Shown in pieces: positions 1 to 9,413 of a stretch of DNA of 64,000 bases. The stretch covers positions 248,001 to 312,000 of the forward strand of contig NZ_BNJF01000001.1 in assembly GCF_016587355.1 (NCBI RefSeq), read 5' to 3'. This DNA comes from Ktedonospora formicarum. GTDB taxonomy: Bacteria; Chloroflexota; Ktedonobacteria; Ktedonobacterales; Ktedonobacteraceae. The notes under the pieces were generated by a model that made no database searches, had not been told where the DNA came from, and saw only the letters and a list, made by a program, of their open reading frames with translations. The translations under genes were made by a program, and so were the position numbers. Position 1 is the first letter of the stretch. Each line of letters begins with the position of its first letter.

Positions 1-1766
1 GTTCCCTGTTCGCTAATCCCGCTCTCTGATAACACCAGGATCCTTTGAGCATTGCGGATAGTTGATAAACGATGAGCAATGACTAGCATTGTACGATTGT
101 CAGATAACTTCTCCAATGAGTCTTTCACAGCCTTCTCACTCTCATTGTCCAGCGCGCTCGTCGCTTCATCAAAAATGATCACAGGGGGATTTTTGAGGAA
201 GACGCGCGCGATGCTCAAGCGCTGCTTCTGCCCGCCTGAGAGTTTTACGCCACGTTGACCGATATCCGAATCATAGCCATCCGGCAACTCCATAATGAAA
301 TCATGCGCGTGCGCCTTTTTGGCTGCCTCAATGATTTCTTGTTCACTGGCATCGAGCTTGCCATAACGGATATTCTCCGCGATGGTCCCGGCAAACAAAT
401 AGACATCTTGCTGGACAATGCCAATATTTCTGCGCAATGAGCGCAGGGTTACATCGCGGATATCATATCCATCCAGCAGAATCTTTCCCGCGCTGACATC
501 GTAGAAACGCGGAATCAACGAGCAAAGCGTGGTTTTGCCAACACCAGAAGGCCCAACCAGGGCGATATAGTCTCCAGCGCGAATCCTCAATGAGAGATTT
601 TTCACAACATCTCTGTGCCCTTCTTTGTATCTGAAACTGACCGCCTGAAACTCGATGTTTCCTCTAACTTGTGCCAACTCACGCGCGTCTGCCGCATCTT
701 GCAGATTGGGTTCTATCTCCAGAACCTCCATAAAGCGCTGGAAACCGGTGATGCCTTCCTGATAAAGCTCGCCGAAGTTGATCAGTTTTTTAATGGGATC
801 AACGAGAATGCCAACACATAGCAAATAGGTCAGCATATCAGCCAGATCCAAGGCTGCGTGAACAACCGCAATGCCGCCAAGAACTATTACAGCAATAGTC
901 ATAAGTTGGGCAAACACCCCCAACCCACCGAAAAAGTACGCCTCACTTCTATAACCATCGCTACGACTGGCAAGAAAACGACGATTGGCGTAGGCAAATT
1001 TGCGCTTTTCGGACTCCTCATTAGTAAAGGATCTGACCACCCTGATACCAGCAAGCGTATCCTCAACCTGTGCATTGATGTCCCCGATGCGATCCTTGCT
1101 GCTGCGTAACGCTTTATTCATTTTCTTATTAAAGTGCCATGCATACACGATCATTATGGGCAGAAAAAGAAAAAGAAGCAAAGTCAACACAAGATTGATC
1201 TTCGCAAGAATGAGAAACGCGCCAGTAGCTGTTAAGAAGGTCACGACAATATCCTCGGGGCCATGGTGAAAGAGTTCGCTTAGCCAGAAGGTATCATCGG
1301 TAAGCCTGGTCATGAGCTGGCCTACTTTTTGTTCGTCATAAAAGCTAAACGAGAGCTTTTGATAATGCTCGAAGAGTTCAGTGCGCATATCACTCTGCAT
1401 CCTGGCGCCCATCATATGCCCCTGAAAGTCGATGAACATCGTACACAGGGCCTGGACCACAACCAGCGCTAGCATAAACGCGCCCATTAAAGAGATGTCG
1501 TGTAGCTGATGTGGGTCATGACCTTGCAGAATATTTTTGGTAATGTATTGCGCACAAAGCGGAAGGAGTAGTGTGGTCGCGGAGACGATGAGGGCACAGG
1601 CAATATCTGCGAAAAACAGACCCATGTATGGTTTGTAATACGACAAAAACTTTTTGCCGCGTGAATGAGCTGGCTTGACCGTGTCAGATTGAGAGCCAGC
1701 TTTGGATTCGGGTAAATGCTTCGTCGAGGCTGACGTTTTTTTCGTGATCGAATCGTTTGATTGCAA
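1..1766 (-). CDS. ABC exporter, fused membrane and ATPase domains (3' end beyond window)
   Basis: Half-transporter of the type I ABC exporter class, expected to dimerise in the inner membrane and pump a lipid, drug or peptide outward. The N-terminal half has several hydrophobic segments. The C-terminal half shows Walker A (GPSGVGKTT), the signature LSGGQKQR and Walker B with D-loop (IIFDEATSALD). The H-loop region (LVIAHRLSTIRNA) is reached before the window edge, so only the last few residues are missing. The frame has no usable upstream ATG. I chose TTG at 1766 because GAGGAG lies about 7 nt before it; the first ATG (1625) would cut into the N-terminus (FLSYYKPYMG). The substrate cannot be read from the sequence. 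Confidence 0.88.
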   Translation of the reverse strand, partial: MQSNDSITKKTSASTKHLPESKAGSQSDTVKPAHSRGKKFLSYYKPYMGLFFADIACALIVSATTLLLPLCAQYITKNILQGHDPHQLHDISLMGAFMLALVVVQALCTMFIDFQGHMMGARMQSDMRTELFEHYQKLSFSFYDEQKVGQLMTRLTDDTFWLSELFHHGPEDIVVTFLTATGAFLILAKINLVLTLLLFLFLPIMIVYAWHFNKKMNKALRSSKDRIGDINAQVEDTLAGIRVVRSFTNEESEKRKFAYANRRFLASRSDGYRSEAYFFGGLGVFAQLMTIAVIVLGGIAVVHAALDLADMLTYLLCVGILVDPIKKLINFGELYQEGITGFQRFMEVLEIEPNLQDAADARELAQVRGNIEFQAVSFRYKEGHRDVVKNLSLRIRAGDYIALVGPSGVGKTTLCSLIPRFYDVSAGKILLDGYDIRDVTLRSLRRNIGIVQQDVYLFAGTIAENIRYGKLDASEQEIIEAAKKAHAHDFIMELPDGYDSDIGQRGVKLSGGQKQRLSIARVFLKNPPVIIFDEATSALDNESEKAVKDSLEKLSDNRTMLVIAHRLSTIRNAQRILVLSESGISEQG

Positions 1767-2081
1767 AGTGATGCTCCTCAGGGTGGTATGCAAGTAAGCG
1801 CAAAAGGCACAAGGAAACTTGCTCCAACTCAAAACAGGCGAGCGGAGGAAGAGTAGGGGGGCGCAACAGGAATACCAGCATGAGAAGGGATAACGTGGAA
1901 GGCCGGACCAAGAGACGCGAAGATATGACGTGTGGAGATAACAAAGAGGATGTGTTTTTTGCGAACGACAATGATCTAGTGTACCATACTATCTCAATGT
2001 CTACACGCTCAGAATATCCTCGACGGATCTCCATCTCTTCATGCCAGGCATCGATGTCGCGCGGTATGCGCTTCTAAGCAT
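1684..2081 (-). other. Possible broken upstream reading frame overlapping the ABC exporter start
   Basis: A strong Shine-Dalgarno (AAGGAGGTG) sits 5 nt before an ATG at 2081 that opens only a 26-codon frame ending at 2001. One frameshift near codon 4 would join it to a frame open to 1684 whose end overlaps the exporter start by about 80 nt. No family is recognised. It is either a leader peptide, a decayed small gene, or chance. The good ribosome site is the only firm observation. Confidence 0.2.
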
Positions 2082-2185
2082 CACTGCACCTCCTTTCTGA
2101 ACTTGCAGCGTATCAGAAACACGCCAATGACAATCAAGCACAGAAGCGATAATAGCATAAGAGAAACGTCTGGTCAACTATGAGA

Positions 2186-2195
2186 GGCAATAAAT
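2186..2195. repeat. Target-site duplication, left copy (10 bp)
   Basis: GGCAATAAAT directly abuts the left inverted repeat and is repeated exactly at 3530-3539. Confidence 0.92.
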
Positions 2196-3529
2196 CAGGG
2201 CTTTCCAATTCTAGAAGAGGAGGTGAAAAAGAAGAGCTTTCCTTGTAGAATACAAAAACCAAGACCTACAAAGGAAAACTCTGCATGGACTATAACATAT
2301 GGACGCTAACAGCGCGAGCCGAAGAGGATCCTGAGAGAGTTCCAGTGACCTCGCTTTATCAGAGCTTACAAGCACTTTCAGACAAGAGAAGAGGACAAGG
2401 GAAGCGCTACGAACTCGCCTTGATTCTCTCGCTCCTTGTGCTCGCCAAGTTGGCAGGGCAAAAGACCCTGAGTGGAGCCACCGAATGGATTCGTCATCGC
2501 GGAGGGGTTCTCGCACAGCGCTTCGGGCTGCGTCGGGAGAAGATGCCATGCCAGATGACCTACTGCAATGTGCTCGCAAGAGTAGATGACAAGCACCTCG
2601 ACGTGCTGCTTTCAGCCTTTTTCACCCGGTGGGAGGCCCAAAGCCGCTGTGGGGAGGAACCAAGTCGCTTACACACCCCATCTGCCCAAGCGGATCATGC
2701 TCACATTGCCATTGATGGCAAAACGTTGAGAGGGACCACCCAAGGGGCTCATCCTGTACATCAACTCAGTTGTTATGAGGTGGCAACGGGCACGGTGCTG
2801 TGGCATTGCAACGTGGGGGAGAAAGAGAACGAAATCAGCGCCCTCAAACCCTTGTTGACCTCTACCTGCGTGAGTGGACGCATTCTGACACTGGATGCTA
2901 TGCACACGCAACGGGCATTGTGTGCTCTGGTGCAGCAGTTGGGAGGGGACTACCTCCTCATCGCCAAAGGCAACCAGCCGACGCTGCGAGAGGACATTGC
3001 GGATCTGCTGGATGATCCCTTCCCTGATCGGCGGCGCTGGCAGCAGGCAGAGACCTGGAGCAAGGGTCATGGGCGGTTGGAACATCGCCAACTCCTCTGT
3101 AGTCCAGATCTCAATGAGTGGTTTGGCAGAGATTGGGTCGGTATTGAACAGGTTTTTCGCCTCCAACGAACGACACGCCTTCTCAAGTCAGGCAAGATGC
3201 GCCACGAGGTGGTGTACGGGATCAGCAGTCTCTCGTTACGTCAGGCTCCTCCTGCACGAATACTTGAGCTTATCAGGGCGCATTGGGCCATTGAAAATCG
3301 CCTCCATTATCGACGAGATGTCTCCCTAGGCGAAGATAGCTGCCAGACGCGCACTGGCTCAGTTCCCAGCCTGCTTGCTCAGCTCAATAGTACGGCATTA
3401 AGCCTTATGGATCACCTTGGGGTTCGCAATGTCGCTCGCCAGATGCGCTTCTTGGATGCTCATCTGGACCAGGCTCTCAATCTTCTTCTCACTGGGCAAT
3501 GTTCCGTTTATTAGAATTGGAAAGCCCTG
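2196..3529 (+). mobile_element. Complete ISAs1-family insertion sequence, 1334 bp
   Basis: The element is bounded by perfect 18-bp inverted repeats starting CAGGGCTTTCC (2196-2213 and 3512-3529) and flanked by identical 10-bp duplications. It carries one full-length transposase whose TAG stop is the inner edge of the right repeat. Ends, duplications and ORF are all undamaged, so the insertion is probably recent and possibly still active. Removing it restores GAGA-GGCAATAAAT-CCAGGG, in which TGAGAG and CTCTCA form a small inverted repeat around the target. Confidence 0.92.
2285..3514 (+). CDS. ISAs1-family DDE transposase
   Basis: A 409-residue transposase of typical family length. The DDE catalytic residues are visible: D144 in IAIDGKTLRG, D204 in LTLDAMHTQ and E350 in SLGEDSCQTR. 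The family block KGNQPTL and the motif HWAIENRLHYRRDV before the Glu are also present. The start ATG follows AAAGGAAAA. It would cut and paste the enclosing 1334-bp element. A long antisense ORF at 2669-3166 is a coding shadow. There is no internal stop or frameshift, so an active enzyme is plausible. Confidence 0.95.
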   Translation: MDYNIWTLTARAEEDPERVPVTSLYQSLQALSDKRRGQGKRYELALILSLLVLAKLAGQKTLSGATEWIRHRGGVLAQRFGLRREKMPCQMTYCNVLARVDDKHLDVLLSAFFTRWEAQSRCGEEPSRLHTPSAQADHAHIAIDGKTLRGTTQGAHPVHQLSCYEVATGTVLWHCNVGEKENEISALKPLLTSTCVSGRILTLDAMHTQRALCALVQQLGGDYLLIAKGNQPTLREDIADLLDDPFPDRRRWQQAETWSKGHGRLEHRQLLCSPDLNEWFGRDWVGIEQVFRLQRTTRLLKSGKMRHEVVYGISSLSLRQAPPARILELIRAHWAIENRLHYRRDVSLGEDSCQTRTGSVPSLLAQLNSTALSLMDHLGVRNVARQMRFLDAHLDQALNLLLTGQCSVY

Positions 3530-3539
3530 GGCAATAAAT
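3530..3539. repeat. Target-site duplication, right copy (10 bp)
   Basis: Exact copy of 2186-2195, directly following the right inverted repeat. Confidence 0.92.
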
Positions 3540-3954
3540 CCAGGGTCTCTCAAAAGACTTGGTTCATCACTGCAACGGCTTTCGGGCACTATGTTCACCA
3601 ACCCTGACGGCCAGATGCTCGTTAACAGCCTTGTCCTGCTCTATGAACCACTGACGCATATATCCTCTATAAAGAGGATCTTGGCAACAGGCCATGCGGC
3701 GAAATACACTCAATCTGTTTCGCAACCTAAACTTCAGCTAACCTCAGAAATTGGTGAGGATGAAGCCATTCAAGCATAGCAGCTCTTCACAATCCGACCC
3801 TTTACGCCTTATGCTACAATATGACTGCAGTCACTTAATGACTATGCTCATTATGAAAACGATGGTCCCCTTCCCATCAGTTTCGTTCTCACCAGAAACG
3901 AGGCAGGTTTACGTCATAAGGCTTTTGCCGCCATAGAGAGGCATTGAATAAGTT
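3540..3954. other. Intergenic region upstream of the TetR gene
   Basis: No convincing gene; the small ORFs here show no family features. Its last 130 bases hold the palindromes listed separately and a possible -10 box TACAAT at 3815-3820. Confidence 0.5.
3822..3854 (+). promoter_or_regulatory. Candidate TetR operator
   Basis: A perfect 12-bp palindrome (TGACTGCAGTCA, 3822-3833) is followed by an imperfect one, TAATGA-N6-TCATTA (3837-3854), about 100 bp before the TetR start and just after a TACAAT box. Autoregulation by the adjacent TetR protein is inferred from position only. Confidence 0.4.
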
Positions 3955-4593
3955 ATGAGTCGTTTACGTGAGCAAAACAAACAGCGCACTTTTGAGCAGA
4001 TTCAGCGAGCCGCCAAAGATCTGTTTGAGCGCAAAGGATATGCAGCGACCACGACCCGCGAAATCGCGGAGGAGGCGCAGATCGCTACGGGCACCCTTTT
4101 CCTCTACGTGCAGGACAAAGCAGAGCTCCTGCTTCTGATCTATGCCAATGCCATCGGCAAGTTGATGGATGCAACCTTTGCGACAGTTCCTGAGGATCGT
4201 CCACTGCCAGAACTGCTCCTGCATATCTTCGGCCCTTTCTTCGAGCTGTATGGACGTCATCCTGAGAATGCACGCCATTTTTTGAAAGAACTGCTCTTCC
4301 ACGAGGATGATCACAGTCGGAGCCAGCAAGTTGGTCTCCAAAACGAGGAATTTATACAACGGCTAGCCCACATTATCCAGCGGGCACAGGAGCGCGGCGA
4401 GATCCGCCAGGATGTTGATCCACAGCAGGCGGCAGGCAGCTTTTTCGCCATCTACTTTGCGACTGTGACAGCCTGGCTAGGCAGCTTCCTGGTGATGGAC
4501 TCGGCTTCTCTAGAGCAGTTACGGTCGCTGTTCGAGCTACAGATCAGGGGCATGCTACCGCCTGATACAGCGTCTGCCATGGAAACGATGTGA
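3955..4593 (+). CDS. TetR/AcrR-family transcriptional regulator
   Basis: A 212-residue protein of normal TetR length. The N-terminal helix-turn-helix spans roughly residues 10-55 (AAKDLFERKGYAATTTREIA, then IATGTLFLYVQDKAELL). The C-terminal ligand and dimerisation domain is divergent, as usual. Its stop codon overlaps a GTG of the downstream frame (ATGTGA) and the next gene begins within 30 nt, so the two are co-transcribed. It probably represses itself and the glycosyltransferase and responds to a compound that the enzyme modifies. Confidence 0.9.
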   Translation: MSRLREQNKQRTFEQIQRAAKDLFERKGYAATTTREIAEEAQIATGTLFLYVQDKAELLLLIYANAIGKLMDATFATVPEDRPLPELLLHIFGPFFELYGRHPENARHFLKELLFHEDDHSRSQQVGLQNEEFIQRLAHIIQRAQERGEIRQDVDPQQAAGSFFAIYFATVTAWLGSFLVMDSASLEQLRSLFELQIRGMLPPDTASAMETM

Positions 4594-4622
4594 GCTTATT
4601 GACAGAAAGAAGGTCATCAGCA

Positions 4623-5900
4623 ATGCGCATTGTGATTATGACGTCGGGTTCGCGTGGTGATGTACAGCCTTATATTGCGCTAGGGCTGGGTTTACAGCGA
4701 GCCGGCTACCAGGTCTGCATGTTCACTCACAGTATCTTCGCGCCCATGATCGAGCAGTATGGCCTCGAATTTGCCGCGCTCGACGGCAATCCGCGCGCGA
4801 TGGTGGAAAGCAAGGAGGGACTACGGCTCCTCGAATCGGGAGGGAATGCGATGCACTTTATGCGCAGATTGTCTGCGGAGATCAAGAAAAACCAGATAGC
4901 TATGACGCGCTCAGCATCGCGTGTGCTACCCGGTGCACACCTCCTCTTATATTCCATCCTCTGCTTTGCTGGCTCATACGTCGCCGAAGCGCTCAACATT
5001 CCAGCCATGCTGGTGCCACTACAACCGATACTACCAACGCGTGCCTTTCCATACCCAACCGGCTTCTCGCGTTCACTGGGGAGCGTTGGCAACCTGCTAA
5101 CCCACAGGCTCGTCAACATGGGCATCTGGCAACTGATGCGCTCAACCATGCAACCGATCCGCCATGAGCTTGGCCTACCACCGATTCCTATCTGGGGATC
5201 GATCTCCTGGCTCTACAAACAGCGCCAACCGATACTGCTCGGCAACAGCCAGCTGGCCCTGCCTCGTCCTATGGACTGGCCTGATTGGGTATACGTCACT
5301 GGGTACTGGTTCCTGGACGCGCCATCAACCTGGCAGCCGCCAGCCGACCTACTCAACTTCCTGGCAGATGGACCACCACCCGTCTACATCGGCTTTGGGA
5401 GCATGGCGAGCCGCAAAGCGGAAGAAACCACCAGCATTGTCCTGCATGCTCTGGCACGTTCGAGACAACGAGGTATCATCTCCACTGGCTGGGGAGGACT
5501 AAGTAACGCCGACCTGCCCGACACCATCTTTCAACTAGAGGAAGCACCACACGATTGGCTCTTCCCTCGCATGGCAGCAGTGGTCCATCACGGAGGCAGC
5601 GGCACAACAGCGGCGGGATTGCGCGCCGGTGTCCCAAGCGTTGTGGTACCCTTCTTCGCCGATCAGCCCTTCTGGGCCGAGATAGTCTATCGCCTGGGTG
5701 TCGCCACGAAGCCGATCCCGCACTCGCGGCTGACAGCCGAAAATCTGGCAACGGCCATCACGACCTCCGTCTCAGATCAGGCCATGAGCGCCCGTGCCGC
5801 TGCTCTCGGTGCCCGCATCCGGGAAGAAGACGGCGTCGCCAACGCCATCAATATCATACGCCAGCGGATACCCTTGACTGCAAAGATACCCTCTGATTAG
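4623..5900 (+). CDS. GT1-like (UDP-sugar) glycosyltransferase
   Basis: A 425-residue glycosyltransferase of the MGT/YjiC/sterol-glucosyltransferase group. The N-terminus has the acceptor-domain signature MTSGSRGDVQPYIALGLGL. The C-terminal donor domain has IGFGSM, then HHGGSGTTAAGLRAGVPSVV and PFFADQPFWA, the usual nucleotide-sugar site. I chose ATG 4623, which gives the canonical N-terminus; a GTG at 4590 overlapping the TetR stop would add 11 residues. Relatives glycosylate macrolides, sterols or other hydrophobic small molecules. With the TetR gene in front, xenobiotic inactivation or glycolipid synthesis are both possible. Confidence 0.88.
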   Translation: MRIVIMTSGSRGDVQPYIALGLGLQRAGYQVCMFTHSIFAPMIEQYGLEFAALDGNPRAMVESKEGLRLLESGGNAMHFMRRLSAEIKKNQIAMTRSASRVLPGAHLLLYSILCFAGSYVAEALNIPAMLVPLQPILPTRAFPYPTGFSRSLGSVGNLLTHRLVNMGIWQLMRSTMQPIRHELGLPPIPIWGSISWLYKQRQPILLGNSQLALPRPMDWPDWVYVTGYWFLDAPSTWQPPADLLNFLADGPPPVYIGFGSMASRKAEETTSIVLHALARSRQRGIISTGWGGLSNADLPDTIFQLEEAPHDWLFPRMAAVVHHGGSGTTAAGLRAGVPSVVVPFFADQPFWAEIVYRLGVATKPIPHSRLTAENLATAITTSVSDQAMSARAAALGARIREEDGVANAINIIRQRIPLTAKIPSD

Positions 5901-6116
5901 CAACGATTATGTTGTTGACAAACACCCCACGGATTAAACCCTGACTTTTATACACAAATTACAATCAGTAATTCCTGAAGGTTGAAAGGGTCATTCCCCG
6001 ACACCAGATAGCAAAAAGAGTGACGGAAAATGTGTGGGCTGACACGCTTGCCCGTCATCCCAGAACGAGTGGTAAGCGTTTGAAGAGAGCGGAAATTCTT
6101 CTCAGAGGGGAGAAAA
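5901..6116. other. Convergent intergenic spacer
   Basis: Lies between the glycosyltransferase and the opposing secreted-protein gene. No gene was seen. Confidence 0.5.
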
Positions 6117-6144
6117 GATGAGGCTCCAGTACTGGAGCCTCATC
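6117..6144 (-). terminator. Intrinsic terminator of the secreted-protein gene
   Basis: Perfect 28-nt palindrome with arms GATGAGGCTCCAGT and ACTGGAGCCTCATC. On the minus strand it is followed by TTTTCTCC, giving a strong hairpin plus T-tract about 40 nt after the stop. Confidence 0.75.
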
Positions 6145-6181
6145 GCTACATCATGGTGCAAGCAACACAGCCTCGCAAGGT

Positions 6182-8170
6182 CTAGGTATGGATTTCGCTG
6201 ATGCGTGTATACCAGTTTCCTAACGCGACACGTGTCTTATTGCAAGTGTAAAGCGGTGACGCAGTTGTATCGGTAAGGTATTGTTGCAGCGTGCAAGATT
6301 GCCCGATATACTCAGAAGCGATCCAAACGCTGTTTCCCAGCGGAACCGCTGCTCCATAATCCCCCCATCGTGGGCGAGGAGGATTGCCAAATGCCTTGTA
6401 TTCGGAGAACCCATCCTGTGGTCCTTTTCCTGCGGCTGCAATACGCACTGGGCCGATGCCATTGCGATCAACCAGTGCGAACGCGGCACTTGGGTAGTCA
6501 TTGGGACCAACCAGCGTGAAGGCGATGGCTCCTTTTCCTGAACTGGTAATGCCAATGGCTGGGTAGAGTAGATTCGCGCCAAAGGCCGCATAGTAGTCGC
6601 TCTTCTCTACCTGATACTGTGGTTGTGCACCCCCCTGTTGTGGCTTGACGATAATGTACTCCACTCCAACTTCGGTCTGCCCGTTGATAGTGACAGCCGT
6701 ATTTATCGCACCCCAGATGCGCCCATTCGCGTACATGACCTGTTGCATACGCGTATCAGAACTATCAAGTGGCCCGATCGTTTCAGGAACAAAGGGATCG
6801 GGGCCCCCGAGTACTCCAGTCGCACAGGCTGCGTCGTTGAGGCACTGTCCCAGTGGGAAGTTCCCAGCCTTTTGTGGGGCACGCTCAGGAACTGTATAGG
6901 GCTTGACCGTTTGGATACTGAAGGTGAGTGAGACCGCAGGTTGTTTGTTGCGTAACGTATGGGTATTGGTCAATGCCCAGGTTATCAGATTGCTTGAAGT
7001 GCCGCTATCTGTCAGAACCGCATCCGTACTCAAGAAGTACTCGGTGCCATTGCGCTCACGGGCATACTGAGTATCTGGCGAGAAGGCAGGCCAAACGGTG
7101 AAGGCAGGATTGCCATTGACCGAGTTAAAGGTATCATACTGCACCACCGTCACGGTTTTCTCATTGTGGACAAGTGCTTGCTTGGAGAAAGCATAGATCT
7201 GCGAGGCATGATATCCATCACCAAAGAATGGGAACTCATTGGTAGTGATATAGAAGCCATTGGCATCTGCCCCGATATGCGGATAATCTCCCAGGCAGGG
7301 ACCTCCATCGCATTGATGGTTGGGGGTGCCATCAGTACCATCGTCCTGTACAGGCAGGCGGTAGATGGTCCACTTCCCACGTGGATCAGCAGTTTTACTG
7401 ACAGCGATATCGAGGTGATTGCTGCCCAAATAGTCACCGGTCGCAGGATCGACGTCGAGGGTAAGCACGACATGGAACCAGCGATTGGTCTCATGATCAT
7501 AGTAGCAGCTTGGATCTGTGATGGCAGGCCCAAAGGTAGGAGGTGTGCTGGTACGGGTAATCGCGGGTGAATACCCATAGAACGTATTGAGGTCAGTGAC
7601 TCCCAGCGCCTCATGTCCCCTTTGGTCATAGATATTGAGAACATCATTGACCGTTTCCAGGACGAAATTGCTGTTGACACACAGGCCCTGGTCCGGCGGC
7701 TCAACGGTGAACTGATTGCCGTTATTAGCAAGGCGCTGTTGGCGAAGCGTTAAGCCATCAAAGCTTGTTTTAAGGGTTCCATAGGAGGAGCTTTTGTGTG
7801 CAGGGGTGGCAACACTCCATCCTTTTTGTTTGCTAGTTGGGGCAATGCTCCGATTCGTCCCCTTCCAGGATGTCCCATTGGGGGCAAGGCGAGATTGATT
7901 CTGGGCAATAGCGTCCTCTCCATCATCACCTTCCGGTTCATCGCGTATTTCCGGATTTTGCACCTTGGTATCCTTGCCCGGTGTGGAAGGCTGAGACTGA
8001 GTAGTGGTGGAACTTGTGATTTGGCGGATAAACGGCTTGCCGATCGCTCCTCCCCCTGGAGTCGTTGAAGCGTGAGCCTCAGCATGATAGATAAAGACGG
8101 TAGCGAGGAGTGTCAAGAGAAGCGTCAGACTGCTTGCGGCAAACCAGAGTGGTCGTAATCTGCGTTGCAT
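6182..8170 (-). CDS. Large secreted protein of unknown function
   Basis: A 662-residue protein with a clear signal peptide (basic start, hydrophobic residues about 10-28, then AEAHAS). A Thr/Ser/Gln-rich linker follows to about residue 130. The rest is a globular region rich in Trp, Tyr, Asp and Gly with motifs such as CYYDHETNRWFHVV, GDYPHIGADANGFYITTNEF and PRWGDYGAAV. The spacing of these blocks suggests a beta-propeller or sialidase-like fold, but I recognise no catalytic signature. Several Cys residues could form disulfides outside the cell. The ATG follows GGGAGAG. It stands alone, with its own terminator. Confidence 0.8.
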   Translation of the reverse strand: MQRRLRPLWFAASSLTLLLTLLATVFIYHAEAHASTTPGGGAIGKPFIRQITSSTTTQSQPSTPGKDTKVQNPEIRDEPEGDDGEDAIAQNQSRLAPNGTSWKGTNRSIAPTSKQKGWSVATPAHKSSSYGTLKTSFDGLTLRQQRLANNGNQFTVEPPDQGLCVNSNFVLETVNDVLNIYDQRGHEALGVTDLNTFYGYSPAITRTSTPPTFGPAITDPSCYYDHETNRWFHVVLTLDVDPATGDYLGSNHLDIAVSKTADPRGKWTIYRLPVQDDGTDGTPNHQCDGGPCLGDYPHIGADANGFYITTNEFPFFGDGYHASQIYAFSKQALVHNEKTVTVVQYDTFNSVNGNPAFTVWPAFSPDTQYARERNGTEYFLSTDAVLTDSGTSSNLITWALTNTHTLRNKQPAVSLTFSIQTVKPYTVPERAPQKAGNFPLGQCLNDAACATGVLGGPDPFVPETIGPLDSSDTRMQQVMYANGRIWGAINTAVTINGQTEVGVEYIIVKPQQGGAQPQYQVEKSDYYAAFGANLLYPAIGITSSGKGAIAFTLVGPNDYPSAAFALVDRNGIGPVRIAAAGKGPQDGFSEYKAFGNPPRPRWGDYGAAVPLGNSVWIASEYIGQSCTLQQYLTDTTASPLYTCNKTRVALGNWYTRISEIHT

Positions 8171-8619
8171 AGAAATGTACTCTCCCTGTACAGTGCTTAC
8201 GTCCTGGTGGACGCGTCCTGTGCGCTAGACAACGGACCAAAAAGACAGATGAATGGGTTGAGGCCCTTCTCTGCCAACAAACAATAAAGATGAGATATAC
8301 ATAAAAAAGCTGGCACCGTGCAGAAGGCATGCATGTGAGGAACAGCAAGCACCACACTTAAATATACTGATGCAATGGTTGAGAAGTGGTGACCAAGATA
8401 GAGCGAAATTGGTTAAGAAAGTGGATATGAAGTAGAGAAACGAGTGCTTCTCACAGGAACATGTAATGGATGTGTTAATTTTCTCAGCCTCTTCTTAGCA
8501 TTGGGCGAAACGTTGGAGGCTCACATGGAGGGCAATAGTAGCCTGTTGGTAACAAACGATGTGAGCGTTGCCTATGATATCACTCATAGAGCGAAGCACT
8601 TTTCGCTTCAGGAAGAATC
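8171..8619. other. Divergent intergenic region
   Basis: About 450 bases upstream of both the secreted-protein gene and the copper promoter. No ORF with coding character was seen. Confidence 0.5.
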
Positions 8620-8650
8620 TTGACAATACCCCGCTAGGGTATGTTATACT
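8620..8650 (+). promoter_or_regulatory. Copper promoter with CsoR-type box in a 19-bp spacer
   Basis: -35 TTGACA (8620-8625) and -10 TATACT (8645-8650) are separated by 19 bp. The spacer is filled by the palindrome ATACCC-N5-GGGTAT (8626-8642), which matches the known style of CsoR operators. The long spacer would also suit a MerR/CueR activator. It drives copZ and copB. Confidence 0.7.
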
Positions 8651-8652
8651 TT

Positions 8653-8677
8653 CCGTACCCCACCCATGGGGGTACGG
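8653..8677 (+). promoter_or_regulatory. Second metal-type palindrome, at the expected transcription start
   Basis: Inverted repeat CCGTACCCC-N7-GGGGTACGG lying 2-27 nt after the -10 box. It shares the TACCC/GGGTA core with the spacer palindrome, so one regulator may bind both. Confidence 0.6.
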
Positions 8678-8943
8678 TTTACAGAGAAGAAAAATGCGAA
8701 AGCTGTAGACGGAGTGATAAAAGCAGCATTTTTTGCGCCATGCGCATCTAATGAATTATGACACCGATGACATCTTCTCAATGAGAGAGATTTTCTCATT
8801 GAGAAGAAACACTGATCAGGAAATTAACTGCGTGAGGATAAGTGAGATCCTCTTCCATAAGGGAAATATCTACATTGTGCTTTAACGCTCATTCACCCTT
8901 GAGGGCTGATATGGAGAGGATATTTGTGAGAGGAGTTGTGACC
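8678..8943. other. Long 5' leader of copZ
   Basis: About 265 nt between the promoter and copZ. It contains the AT-rich hairpin TTCTCAATGAGAGAGATTTT / TCTCATTGAGAA around 8773-8805. No gene was seen; it may act on mRNA stability. Confidence 0.35.
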
Positions 8944-9201
8944 ATGATAAACGATCAAGAAATCACGTTGAATATACCAGCCATGAGTTGCCAGCATTGT
9001 GTGCAAACAATTACAAAGACGCTCGCTGGCTTACCCGGAACACAGAATGTTCAGGTCGATCTCGCAACAAAAACAGTTCGGCTGACTACTGATACAGAAG
9101 CGGTACCACGTTCAGGCATCGAATCTGCCCTTGCTGACGCAGGATATCCTGTTGCCAAACGACCTGGAATTTCTAAAGGGAAAGCTCTTCCTCTGATCTA
9201 A
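8944..9201 (+). CDS. copZ: Copper chaperone, heavy-metal-associated domain
   Basis: An 85-residue single HMA domain with the metal motif M-x-C-x-x-C (M14, C16, C19 in AMSCQHCVQTI) and the usual beta-alpha-beta-beta-alpha-beta pattern. It should bind Cu(I) in the cytoplasm and pass it to the downstream ATPase or to a regulator. I chose ATG 8944, which follows GAGAGGAG; an upstream in-frame ATG at 8842 would add a 34-residue tail unlike the family. It is the first gene after the CsoR-type promoter. Confidence 0.85.
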   Translation: MINDQEITLNIPAMSCQHCVQTITKTLAGLPGTQNVQVDLATKTVRLTTDTEAVPRSGIESALADAGYPVAKRPGISKGKALPLI

Positions 9202-9413
9202 TTGCTACTGAGGAGGCAGCCGAAGGGCAAGTGCTTCCTCTTTAAGTGAAGGCTCAACCACTGTTCTCTGGGTTCTCGCAGAAACTTTTTCGCTGCACAC
9301 TACCTCACTCTCCTGAGTATGGGCAGAGCAAAGCGAGAATACACCAGCAGAACAGAATTGCTGATAATCCCTCACTCACTACATTCCACTCCTGGCATAC
9401 TTCTGAAGAGGTG

